64,000 nucleotides of DNA from Favolaschia claudopus (Eukaryota; Basidiomycota; Agaricomycetes; Agaricales; Mycenaceae), in NCBI GenBank assembly GCA_037176885.1, contig JAWWNJ010000053.1:930001-994000 (forward strand). The letters are read 5' to 3'. The translations under genes and the position numbers were made by a program. Positions 30,883-46,711 of the stretch are shown here, piece by piece. The notes beneath the pieces are model-generated. The model worked only from the letters and a program-made list of their open reading frames with translations. It did not search any database and was not told where the DNA came from. Every line of letters starts with the position of its first letter. The first letter of the stretch is position 1.

Positions 30883-31700
30883 CTATCTAAGCGACAATTC
30901 ACGGTGTACTTCCTGATTATACATCCCGCTACGAAGTTTCCCTTCATATCTCAGGAACTTACTGCGTTGACTTTCTCGATGTCGATCTTCGCGTCGTGGT
31001 TGATTGAGCTTCCATTCATGATCAAGTGCTTCGCCTAACGCCCGACTGTGATCTGTTGAAGGAGACAAACCTCCATATCATGATACAATATATGACTGAA
31101 GTACAACATACCACAATCCGGGAATGCTTTCAACCTCCGTTCACCCTGTTCTACTTTCCGTCTCAGCTTCTGCGCTCGCGACTGTTGACTGTCGTATTCT
31201 TTGATATCCAACAAATCCTCAATTTTGGCGGCGAGTTCACGTTGAGGGCGGGCACGCTGAGCGACAGAACTACGTGTGGCTGGATATATGGGTTCGTGTT
31301 TGTCAAGGAGACACGGAAGGCCATCACCTTTGGTTGAATTCTCTGCGCTTCCCTCTCCCTTCTCTTTCTTTGGCCAGCTGAACGACGCTGGAATTCAGAT
31401 CGAGGTCGTTTTTTGAAATGGTCAAATTGCTGAAGCTGCGCTTCCTTTGGGTTTGAAACCTGAGCCGAATTCCTGTTGACATTTGCGTCGGACTCGAGAT
31501 TCCTCTTTTGTTTCGAGAAAGAAATGTTCAGGTCGAGTCATGGACGGTGTTGCAGGTAACAGTGAGCGTAAATGGTGTCCAGTCGAGGGCATGGTGGTAC
31601 AATAGTTAGAATGCAAGGAGCTCATGGGTGGAGTCTGGTGGCAAGAACTCAACATCTCAACAGATCCTGACGACATAGTCGGGCGGTTGACGGCATTGTG
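30883..31700 (-). pseudogene. Arg-rich ORF of Helitron B
   Basis: The exon starting MSSGSVEMLSSCHQTPPMSS reads on through MPSTGHHLRSLLPATPSMTR and PEHFFLETKEESRVRRKCQQ. A later frame gives SSVAQRARPQRELAAKIEDL, LDIKEYDSQQSRAQKLRRKV and EQGERRLKAFPDC. After an intron (about 31062-31122, GTATGTTG...TTCAACAG) come DHSRALGEALDHEWKLNQPR and REDRHRESQRSKFLRYEGKL with a stop at about 30883. The 5' exon and the middle are not in one frame, so it is probably dead. Shared block order with Helitron A shows a once-coding gene in this Helitron lineage. Confidence 0.55.
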
Positions 31701-31789
31701 GGGCCTTTGGCCAATACGAATGAAGGGAAGACAAATTATGTTGGCTGATTTGTCTGGCAGGGACCGGGGGTCCTCAATTGTAATATAGA

Positions 31790-33203
31790 TAAGTACTAAG
31801 GATGATAATTGCGAAAGCACTCGGTCATTCCGAGGCTTTTCTGGGTGCCGAAAACGCGTTTTCCCGGCCGAGGGATTTCCCCTTGGAGGAGGGGAAACAA
31901 TCGACCCCTCGCATTCATGTTCAAGACTCGCAAGTCCACGCAGTCCAATCTCGATGACGCACCACAATTCTTGGGATTTTGATTTCGCGATGTTCTCCGA
32001 GTCGCCTTCGCGAAATCACATTCATCTTATCGTATGTTTTCAATTTTAGTTCGCGTCTTAAAGCAAGATCTACGGTTGAAATTCAGCTTCCTATTCAAGT
32101 CTGAAAATTTAGCCCTTCAACCTTTCTGGTTAATACATCCCAATCTCTGCCATTGAAACTACACCTTCATTCCCTCTAATTTTTGCACTATTGCATCAAT
32201 GCCAAAGCGATGAAACATTTTCACACTCAAGCTCACACCAATTTTTCATCATGTTGCACGATCTCATCCAGGCCCAGTGGCTAACCATTCACTCACACGC
32301 GTACTTATCTCTCACCCTTCACACTAGAGTCGGCGTCATTCTGATGTCTAGCCTCCGTAATCTCCAATCTCACGAATTACCTCACGTTTTATGACAATGT
32401 CTTCAGCGACATCTCGTCCGGCTACACTTTCCATTCGCATCTATGCTCAATGTTGCCTTCCAATGCTCACATCCACGGTTAAAGTGATCTCATTTCTTTC
32501 AAGGCTCAAATTTTTCCCCGCCATTCACATAAAATACCCCTTCCTGGTCAAGCATTTCCATTTAGCTCCCTGGGGCGTCCCTTATGGCCTCTCTACTCTC
32601 TCAATACCGTCGCTTCGCATTTCTCCTTCGCAATTTGCTCATTGCTTTTCAACTATACCACATCTCGCGCTGATTTACTTGAATCCATAATTCCTCAAAG
32701 GCTTGCCTCTGGTTCTCTTTCCAATCCAATTCCAATCCCCGAAGAGCATCAGTCACCCGCGACTTACATTCACACTCAAGCGCCTTCCGCGCACACACTG
32801 CCTGACGCTAACGATCAAATACTTATTTCAAGCTCAGGTGATAACCATTTCACATTCAAGCTCACTCGGTGCACGTGTCAGTGCAGAATCTGATGCTCAC
32901 GGCACCTCGCTGACATTCAAATTTCAATTCCATACAGTGCAACTGGTGACTTCTTGAATGCCGGTGACAGGTAACACCGGCCCTCAGAAAACTTTCTCAT
33001 TTACATTTTACAATGTGATTGGAGAGACTTGGGAACAGTGGAAAACAACTCTAGTATGCTCTGAGCATCCTCTGATTCAATATCTAAGCAATCAGCCAAG
33101 GTTTGGTTTTTAGAGGGTCGAAAAAGTGAAACATGCGTGGGAAAGTCGTTCGGCAGCCACCGGCATCATTCAGAAACGCAAGAAAACGACTCGGATGAAT
33201 CTA
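31790..33203. other. No gene recognised; one dispersed repeat piece
   Basis: About 31826-31890 (GGTGCCGAAAACGCGTTTTC, CCGGCCGAGGG) is repeated inverted at about 53888-53945. About 32160-32950 repeats variants of TTCACACTCAAGCTCAC with no ORF I can support. Confidence 0.4.
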
Positions 33204-33330
33204 CAGTGGCGGCGCCATCTGATGCCACCCCTAAAAATAGAACAGCCCATTTCTGGAACTTTTGATGCAAGTGGAGTCGATTGGGGCCACATCATTTTTT
33301 GGGGGGTGGCATCAGATCCCGCCGCCACTG
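33204..33330. mobile_element. 127-bp MITE copy 2 (TSD TA)
   Basis: CAGTGGCGGCGCCATCTGAT opens it, and ATCAGATCCCGCCGCCACTG closes it with a small difference. TA at 33202-33203 and 33331-33332. The core is nearly identical to copy 3. Confidence 0.92.
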
Positions 33331-33370
33331 TATGAGTTGTCTATAAGAGTGTTTTGAGAATACCTAAGCC

Positions 33371-33979
33371 CTAGATATGATATTTATGTCCATTATAATG
33401 TTGTGGGGGACCCGTCGATGAGACGAGTACTTTTTCACGGCATATGCCGCCTGCCGTAGTCTCGGAAACCCAGACGTTTCCTCGTATTCCTTGTCGTAGA
33501 AAACAGACCGGAGATCTTTCCATATATAGTGAATGCAAGACATTTTTGACAGCTGATTGATCTCGGAGCCAGGTGGGAAAATTAAAAGACGCTTTGGGCG
33601 TCCGTAAGCGGCTTGTGCCTCGATCCCCCACCCACACCTTCATCTTTTTCCACCTGATCATCTCCCTCAAACTCGGTTTCAGCGTCGGTTTCATCCACGA
33701 AGTCTGGGTCCTCGGTTTGGGCACTGGCTTCAGCTGCCTTTGAGTGTGCTGTCTGGGCTGTGACAGATCCGAAGGGAACGGGTGCAATTTCTCGGCCAGC
33801 TGGGCAAACACCGTGGGAATATTTGGTCTGAAGGCGTAAATCGTTGTATTTTGAGGCGCTGAGTTCGCCGAAAATGGTCAAAAAAATCACAAATTTTTTC
33901 CCGGCCGTACCGGCCGGTGTAAGGCAAGTGCCTAGTTGCACTGTACGCTGGTTCACGGCCATTGTCACGTTACAAGTTA
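33371..33979 (-). pseudogene. Unrecognised ORF fragment between two MITE copies
   Basis: A minus-strand frame starting in the copy-3 MITE contains NVTMAVNQRTVQLGTCLTPA and an acidic stretch (QTEDPDFVDETDAETEFEGD). An overlapping frame has RDQSAVKNVLHSLYMERSPV. I do not recognise either. Its apparent start codon belongs to the MITE, so any original gene is truncated there. Confidence 0.3.
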
Positions 33980-34106
33980 CAGTGGCGGCGCCATCTGATG
34001 CCACCCCTAAAAATAGAACAGCCCATTTCTGGAATTTTTGATGCAAGTGGAGTCGATTGGGGCCCCATCATTTTTTGGGGGGTGGCATCAGATGGCGCCG
34101 CCACTG
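33980..34106. mobile_element. 127-bp MITE copy 3 (TSD TA)
   Basis: Same length and ends as copies 1 and 2, TA at 33978-33979 and 34107-34108. The 29-bp arms are complementary. Confidence 0.92.
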
Positions 34107-34298
34107 TATCAACCTTCAACTGGCTTATCCATTAGAGTCAACCAATTTCTTAACGCAAATCCTGGCCATCAAAAATTTGACTACTCAGCATTAACAGCTA
34201 CACCATTCACCATTACACGCACTCGTCGCACTCGCAATCTCCTAACGATTACCACCCACCGACAGTTGTCTGAAGCCGGTTCAAAATCGAAGGCTTGC

Positions 34299-34700
34299 CA
34301 GTAACCATATGAAGTTTGATTAAACAATCCCTGTCTCGACAGCAAATCAGGTTAAGCCATCGTTTACTTAAACAGCCAGTAGGCGGCGCACCAGGCAGCC
34401 CTGCCGAGCTTGAACCTGTTTAACGAGGATTAAGCACGACTTTTGTTGAACAAAACCGTTCAAATCGGTCTTCATCAATCATTTATATTGAGCGTAATAT
34501 ACCGAATACATTGATCTACAGATTAACAGAACAGGATTAATCAGTGCCAATCCGACCGATTAACAGAACAGCAGGATTAACAGGTTACTTGAACAAAACT
34601 CAAAACACGGTGAGAAGAAAAAAGGGTGAAACACTACAATTAGTGATAATCCAACTGTTCAACAGAACAGCGAAGACGTCGACCGAGACTTGAAAAAGAT
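34299..34700. mobile_element. Left end of a hAT-like element (CAGTAACCATATGAAG)
   Basis: CAGTAACCATATGAAGTTTG then ATTAAACAATCC, followed by GTTTAATC/GATTAAAC-rich DNA, matches the left arm of the 37706-41671 element. No matching right end with duplicated AGGCTTGC was found, so it looks truncated. Confidence 0.55.
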
Positions 34701-34988
34701 GAAAAGAGAAGGAACGAAACGTAGACGAGGCCCTAGATGTCAAGGGCATTGTGATTCGTGAAGCAGGCGAGCGTGCATAGAGGTGGGAGAGGTGAAATGC
34801 TTACCGAGCCCTCGTGCGTTGCCTTCAAAAGTTGAAGCCTGGTGGCAGAACAGATGAACTAGAAGAGAGCGAAGATAGCTTTCACACACCAATACATTCA
34901 ACCTGATGAAACCAGCAAAACGACGTCAAGACCGCATTGCAATTGCGGGAGGCTGCGATCAAAGAATGGGGCATTAGCTTCGTAAGTA
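34701..34988. other. No gene recognised
   Basis: Spacer between the truncated hAT-like arm and the foldback MITE. No ORF or repeat supported. Confidence 0.3.
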
Positions 34989-35673
34989 CAGTGGTGGCAA
35001 ATAGAAATTGCCGTGGCTTTTTGGCCAAAATCTTGCTGTATACTTCACCGAATGACCTGAAATAAGATGTAGAGATAAATATATGATACTACTGTACCAC
35101 TTAGAATACTCAGCTATCTATTATGCCCTGACGATGCATCAATAACAGGACAGTTTCTGATTATTGCCATATCTGGAAAAGCTCAATGTATCCTCAGCAA
35201 AAAAGTGTCATAACAGGATGAAAGTACTTGAAAAACAATGCTAGTTATCACTTTGATTGACTGGAATTGAACCTCATTTGAGCTCACAACGGCTGCTTGA
35301 AGTTGGTCCTTTTAGCTATTTTCTCTGCATTTTCAGCTATTTTGTGTGAAAATAGCCAACTTTGAGCGGCTGCTGTGAGCTCAAATCAGGGTCAATTCCA
35401 TTCAACCAAAGTGGAAACTAGGACTGTTTTTTAAGTACTTTCATCCTATTATGACACCTTTTACCTGAGATTTCATTGTGTTTTTCCGAATATGGCAAAA
35501 ATCGGAAATCATCCTATGATTGATGCATTCTCAGGGCATAATATATTGCTGACTGATCTAAGAGGTACAAAAGTATCACATACCTATCTCTACATTTTAT
35601 TTGAGGTCATTCGGTGAAGTATACAGCCAGATTTTCATCAAAAAGCCACGGCAATTTCTATTTGCCACCACTG
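34989..35673. mobile_element. 685-bp foldback MITE, near-complete palindrome (TIR CAGTGGTGGCAAATAGAAAT, TSD TA)
   Basis: CAGTGGTGGCAAATAGAAAT, GCCGTGGCTTTTTGG and TTCACCGAATGACCT return inverted at the right. Matching continues to the centre (GAGCTCACA with TGTGAGCTC; AGCTATTTT with AAAATAGCC). TA at 34987-34988 and 35674-35675. The whole element would form one long hairpin. Confidence 0.9.
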
Positions 35674-36781
35674 TATGCAGCCGAAGGGAAAGGACTTCAC
35701 CGAATGCACACAGCAGAAAGGAATCAAGCGGCAAACTGACAGTAGCAAGTCAGTCCGTGAGGGGCCCTGCGGAGAGGAGGCGCCGTGGCCGGTACTTGGT
35801 CACTCGTGACTATGGGGGCAGGTCAGTGTCAAGTCCGGGGACGGAACCAGCGCGTACCACTTAGTAACTTGATGCGTCGACGAGCGAGCTCCATGGACCA
35901 TAGAGGGGGGAAGGGAGCTGTGGGGGCCGCAGTGAGTTCGGTGCATCAGCATGAAGAAGGTTGTATGAGACGGAGCGGGTGACGAATGGGGGAGGACGAG
36001 AGCTGACGAGTTCGGCGGGTGGCAGAAAACCGAGCACCTCCACAACACATAAGGAAAATTTGAAAGATCCGGCATACTGTAGTACTTGAGTCTTGTGTTG
36101 AATGATGGATTCTGAACAAAAATTAATTGGCTGCGGTGGTCAAAGGATTGGGCCGGATTTGAAGGACGAGAAGCTTTTCTACGGAGACGACTGACTGTCT
36201 CACTAATTGGTAATCATTCGGGGTTGTCGGTGCCGCACTACCGCTTGGCGTGAGTGACACGAAGTGGGGCGATCACGTGCCAGTGTGGTACATAGAGTGT
36301 GGTCATGAGGTTGGTCAGCCGAAATCGGCGCGGCGGAATCCACCTTATCTCGGAATCCAATAGGAAAATCCTCGGCGATTCTTTAGCAGCCTCTTGAAAA
36401 GGCCAACTTTTGTTGTGTCTTTTGTAGGACGCTAAATCGTCGCCTTTGTAGGCAAGCTAAATGGGCTCAAATGCTGAGCATTTGGGCAGCCTTTTCGGAT
36501 ACATCAAAATTTCGATTTACCCGGTGTGCTAATTGGTACTTTACATTTGGGTTACAGTATTTTTGTCTATTCGACATGAGATCTGAAATCAGCCAATAAG
36601 AATCACGAAGGCACAGATTAGTTTTTACACCCTTTGAGAATCGTCGAATCTCCTTCTGAGGAGATTATTTTGGGCTCCGAAACGACGGAGGACACATTTT
36701 TTTAATCACGAGAAATAAGCCTGAGGTAAGTAGAAGGAAACTCTGACGGTGAGAGGCACCCTGCGTTTTTTCCCCTTCTTC
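35674..36781. other. No gene recognised
   Basis: The longer ORFs near 35600-36075 overlap on both strands and resemble nothing known to me. They are probably chance frames. Confidence 0.4.
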
Positions 36782-37060
36782 CTAGTCAACCCCGTTCGAG
36801 TTCTCTCCGACAATTCCGCTACGCGTGCGTATCCCATGCCGCCGTTTGAAGCCCGCTATCCAATTATACGAAGCTTTGAAGCGATCTTCCGGTAGACCCA
36901 ATTCACGAGCAATATCCTTGGCCTTTTTTCCGATCATTGAGTTGGGCACCGTCGAATCGTCGCTACGAAGTTCTTGGAGCCATTCATTTCTACTCTCTTT
37001 GCTGAAGCTGTTCTGAATTTTCCAAATTTCGAATCTAGCGGCAAGATGCGGCGCGACACC
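36782..37060 (-). pseudogene. CENP-B-type HTH fragment (pogo/Tigger transposase N-terminus)
   Basis: The minus strand reads ARFEIWKIQNSFSKESRNEW, LQELRSDDSTVPNSMIGKKA, KDIARELGLPEDRFKASYNW and IAGFKRRHGIRTRSGIVGEN, then a stop (36782-36784). KDIARELG followed by FKASxxWxxGFKRRHGI is the second helix-turn-helix of CENP-B/pogo proteins. The DDE domain is missing. It lacks an ATG in the visible frame. It abuts the CDC48 fragment at about 37070. Confidence 0.65.
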
Positions 37061-37073
37061 GTCTTAATTTGCC

Positions 37074-37697
<624 letters not shown>

Positions 37698-37705
37698 TCA
37701 TGGCG

Positions 37706-41922
<4,217 letters not shown>

Positions 41923-42464
41923 ACCAACAGTGAAGTCGAGCGTCATGTTGTCTTGCAGCTCCTTACCCTCATGGACGAGTTGACAAGCCCGGCCTCTGCA
42001 CAACGGCATATTGCGGCTTCAATTCATACCTCGGCGTGCTCATCACCGAAACATTCATGGACCACAGACCACACGCGCATCATCCCGCGCCCCCGTCCGC
42101 TGCCTTCAGAGGAGAACAGGGCATCTTGTGCCATGAAGGGCAGTCGGCGTAGGTACCTCGGCTCGCGTTTTACGACCAACACCGCTTCCTCCTCCCCAGC
42201 TTCTTCGCATCCACGTGTACCACTGCCGCCTCCTCGAGCGATGTCGGCGAAAAGCGAGCACATAGTACGCGCTACCGGAATGCATGTCGTGCCGCGGCGA
42301 AAAACATCGAGACCGAAGGCACGCTCGAACGTTGTCGTTGTGGCCGCTACCAAGCAACCCAACTCCATCGACCGATCGTGAGGTCAACATCGGCATCTTC
42401 GAGAACATGAAGCTCGCGGAGGATGTTGACTCGGAGCAGGTGTGTCTCTCACGATCATTCTTAG

Positions 42465-43525
<1,061 letters not shown>

Positions 43526-43991
43526 TGACGAGGATGAGAGGGACCCCGTTCCTGAGATTACAAGGTCTGTTGCTATTCCTCTCTTGCCGTGTTGGCCGAT
43601 ATCTTTTTCTTCAGGGAACACTTTGAGGAGGCGAGGCAATGGTCCCTCAGTGTCGAACCAAGATATCCTGTGTTATACTCCCGGTTCGTCCCCCCCTTTA
43701 CTAATTCACTCATATCTGATTCCCATGTGAAGGCTTCTTTCAAAACGCAATACGCACGATCTCCGAAAACCTCGATAACACGAAAGTCGTGATAGTCTTC
43801 TACGATGTCTCACTCAATTTCTTCGTCATGACTGTGAGTTCACGTTCTGTCCCATATATGTATTGACATGACTGACACCCACTGCGATACCAGCACGAAG
43901 CCCAATTCTCTATGCCTGTTAGCTGTCTTTGGGATTGACCTTTGCTTTGGTTACATTCATTGATTGTGCATGGAATAGTATCACTGCTAGG

Positions 43992-45302
43992 GACCACGGA
44001 CAGGCGGAGGTTGAGGTCATTCTCCGTACATTCAATATTCCCGGTGCAGATGCAACGGTCGATGAGCTGCGTGAGGTATTAAGCTTATAGTTGCTTTTGA
44101 CGACGATTCTGATTTTTTTTTTTTCATGTAGGCATTGAGAGAAACCCAGTTAGAGCTAGCTCGTACGCAAGTAGAACTGCGCGCCTACCAGACTATCGCT
44201 CAGACAACAAGCGGCAGCAAGAAGAAACCCCAGGCTAATCCGCATAAATATCTCGATGCTATTCAAGCTTTAGGGAAAAGCTTTGCGCTTATGCATGAGC
44301 CTTGGCTCACTTCCGCAGTCTTTGGTGCTCGCCCCGCTGACGGCCCACCTGCACATAGCACTGCAGAAGAGATTGACGCGATTTTCAAATCATCTAAGCT
44401 CTACAATCGCTTGCTTACCTGCATTTTGTACGAGCACGTTCCCGTGAAGTTCCACTCTCTAGTCGATGCGTCTTCCTTCCCAGGCTTCAAAGATAATGTC
44501 AGCTCTGGTTCACCGATGAATTTTTTTACTGACGGTTTTGCAGTTTTTGAGATACATGAGCATTGGCCGTTCCAACTTTGTGGAGCGTCTTAAAGCTTCT
44601 TGGGAGAAACTGCAGACAGAATCCGATATGAAGAGAACTCCAGAGGAGTTCTTATACTTTCCTGGAGACGACAAGTCAAAGCTGCCCTTACTTTCTCCCC
44701 CCATTTTCTATTCTGGCTTGAAGAAGGACGCGAAGGGCTGGCTACTGAACCCTATTCTTCCAATGGTGAGTTGATTGTGTCTGCTTCAAATGCAAAAGGC
44801 TCAGTTTTATACTTGTAGAGTCTGCGATGCCTCCTGTACGGCCCCGCCAGCATCAAGGACAAAGGCAAGGCGAAGCCTTACGTCAAAGACATACGGGGTC
44901 ATGTGGAACATCCAGGAATTGACGATCGAGAGCATCTCTTTCGTTTTGATTGCGGTAAGAACAGTACTGCACCATTACCTTGACGCTTCACGAAACGATA
45001 ACATGTAGATCTTCTTTGTATTGTCTGACAAGGACACATCGTTTGAAGAGAAAGGGAAGACTTCACACATACCCTATCAGTCTCATTTCCACGCGCATAA
45101 AACCCGTCTCATGAAATATCGCGACACTGCTGGAGTTCGCAACATAATTCGCTTTTGGTCAGAGATTGTTTTTGCCGGTGTTTCACGAACTGTCACAGAA
45201 GGGCCTTTGAACGACTCCGAAGCTGAGGCTGCATCAGATGCAGAGTTTGCGCAAGCAATGGAAGAACTTTCGCTGGGGGACGTTGACGATGGCGATGATG
45301 AA
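43992..45302 (+). CDS. DUF6698-type hypothetical protein, multi-exon
   Basis: Splicing out GT-AG introns 44076-44131, 44498-44543 and 44766-44818 joins DHGQAEVEVILRTFNIPGAD, ALRETQLELARTQVELRAYQ (probable coiled coil), HKYLDAIQALGKSFALMHEP, FLRYMSIGRSNFVERLKASW and SLRCLLYGPASIKDKGKAKP. After a further gap (about 44954-45008) comes IFFVLSDKDTSFEEKGKTSH then IPYQ. This last block is typical of DUF6698, a basidiomycete family of unknown function. The fourth junction is off by one base with canonical sites, so there is either a frameshift or an unusual site. The first exon's start is uncertain. The acidic tail ends DDGDDEG at a donor where a hAT MITE is inserted. No function can be given. Confidence 0.7.
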
Positions 45303-45310
45303 GGTATGTG
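45303..45310 (+). promoter_or_regulatory. Splice donor duplicated as the MITE target site (GGTATGTG)
   Basis: GGTATGTG contains a good fungal 5' splice site (G then GTATGTG). The same eight bases recur at 45759-45766 after the MITE, so each flank has its own donor. Confidence 0.7.
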
Positions 45311-45758
45311 AGGACCCCGGTTTATCCCTATGGAGGCTAGATCCCGGATCTGCCCAAACCCCCAATTTTTGTCCGAACCGTTTTCGAGGCGAAGTGGACG
45401 GTTTTTGTCCGAACCGGATGTAGCCTTTGATGCCGTAAGCGTCCAAAAAGGGTAAATTTTCCGCGCCGGGCCGTCAAAAATGCTCAAAATTTTCTTCTGG
45501 TGCTGTTTTTCGCCTTCTTTAGTCGAAACCAAGTCATTTTGGCGCATAATCTTGAAGAAATTGAAGAAAATGCGATGTCCCGGCAGTTCGGCCAACTTGA
45601 GTGCCGACCCAGCCGTAGAACTTTGTCCGAACCGGATCTAGCTGGGTTGACCCTCGCCCACCAAAATTTGTCCGAACGGCACCTAGCCTTCGCGACCTCT
45701 CCCCACCAAAATTTGTCCGAACCGGGATCTGGCATTTGGGCGGATAAACCGGGGTCCT
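45311..45758. mobile_element. 448-bp hAT-like MITE (TIR AGGACCCCGGTTTATCC, TSD GGTATGTG)
   Basis: The ends AGGACCCCGGTTTATCC and complement are perfect for 17 bases. The interior repeats TTGTCCGAACCG, GATCTAGC/GATCCCGG and CACCAAAATTTGTCCGAAC several times in both orientations. Exact 8-bp duplication. No coding capacity. Confidence 0.93.
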
Positions 45759-45766
45759 GGTATGTG

Positions 45767-46667
45767 AGAGATTTCATTCACATCACGGAATTACATGTGG
45801 GACTCGAAGGAGATCAACATATACCGGAACGTCAAGCAACCCCTCCTCCCAGCCCAAATCCAGCAGCGCGCGAAGAGGAGGACTTAAGTCCTTTGTCGGA
45901 AGATGAGCCTGTGGCACCAGTACAGTGCCAAGCATCACATCACGGTTCCTTTTTTGGCAGGGAACGTCATCAAAAGTTAAACTCGATACTACATTATGCC
46001 GTCATCACTATTCGACTTTGAAACAGTGTAGAACGTCTATATGGATGTGTAGCAACCCATCTTGTGCTTTGCAAGGCAATTGAACAAGTTTTTGTGTTTT
46101 CACGTCCGAAAAAGTGAAACAAACCCTAATGATGGTTGATGCCATCATCAAATTGCCATATCGGTTAGGGTTAAGATCACGTGCTTCTCGGACTTTGCCT
46201 TGCTAGCCTTGGTCGGATCACCCAGGTAAGTCGGCTACCACTTTTTCTTGGTTTCTGCATGACAACTGAACACATCTGGCCTCAATCCATAAGCCAAAAT
46301 GATGATTTTACTTTTTTCAGACCCGAAAAAAGTGAAACACCGTGGGAAAAAGGGAGTTCTCGACGCCAAACGCATTCTTTTGGTCGGTTTCCTTCCTCAG
46401 AAAATCCCAAATAAATTACAAAAATTTTCTTCCACCCGAAAAAGCAGTGTTGGAGAAGTGGCGCTTGGCACTGTAGTACAAGGAAGACCTCGAGGCGCGG
46501 CGCCGGCAACACGTGGAAAGAGGGTCCCCGCTGTGGTGGTACCTGAGGGTGATAACGGTGCGGCAGACGACGAGACTGAGCCAGTTGCGGAGTTGGCGCA
46601 AGGAAGAGGCAGAGGAAAAAAGCGAGGGCGTGGTACAAGTCGGGGTAGAAGGGGACGAGGCACGTAA
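45767..46667 (+). CDS. Possible 3' exons of the DUF6698 gene: acidic, then RG-rich tail
   Basis: After the MITE one frame reads RDFIHITELHVGLEGDQHIP and AAREEEDLSPLSEDEPVAPV. Further on (about 46440-46667) another reads GRPRGAAPATRGKRVPAVVV and ends QGRGRGKKRGRGTSRGRRGR, with a stop at 46665-46667. Strong composition bias (acidic, then RG repeats as in RNA-binding tails) suggests real coding. Exon borders and membership in the upstream gene are inferred, and two ORFs on the other strand are mirror images of the bias. Confidence 0.4.
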
Positions 46668-46711
46668 AGTCAGGCGAGAAGTCAAATACATACAGTTGGC
46701 GATGTAGACGG

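Larger units (their letters stand above)
30671..31789 (-). mobile_element. Small Helitron B (5' TCTATATTACAATTG, 3' hairpin then CTAG)
   Basis: The minus strand begins, after host A, TCTATATTACAATTGAGG, a classical Helitron 5' end. It ends CCCGT-AGCGAAGC-ACGGG, CTCACTGCTAG. The next base, T (30670), is the first base of Helitron A. The carried ORF is homologous to that in A. No Rep/Hel. Confidence 0.88.

Noticed and set aside
34905..34935. CTGATGAAACCAGC with AAAACGACGTC as a hammerhead
   Set aside because: No stem II can form between CUGAUGA and the A-run, and GAAA is absent.
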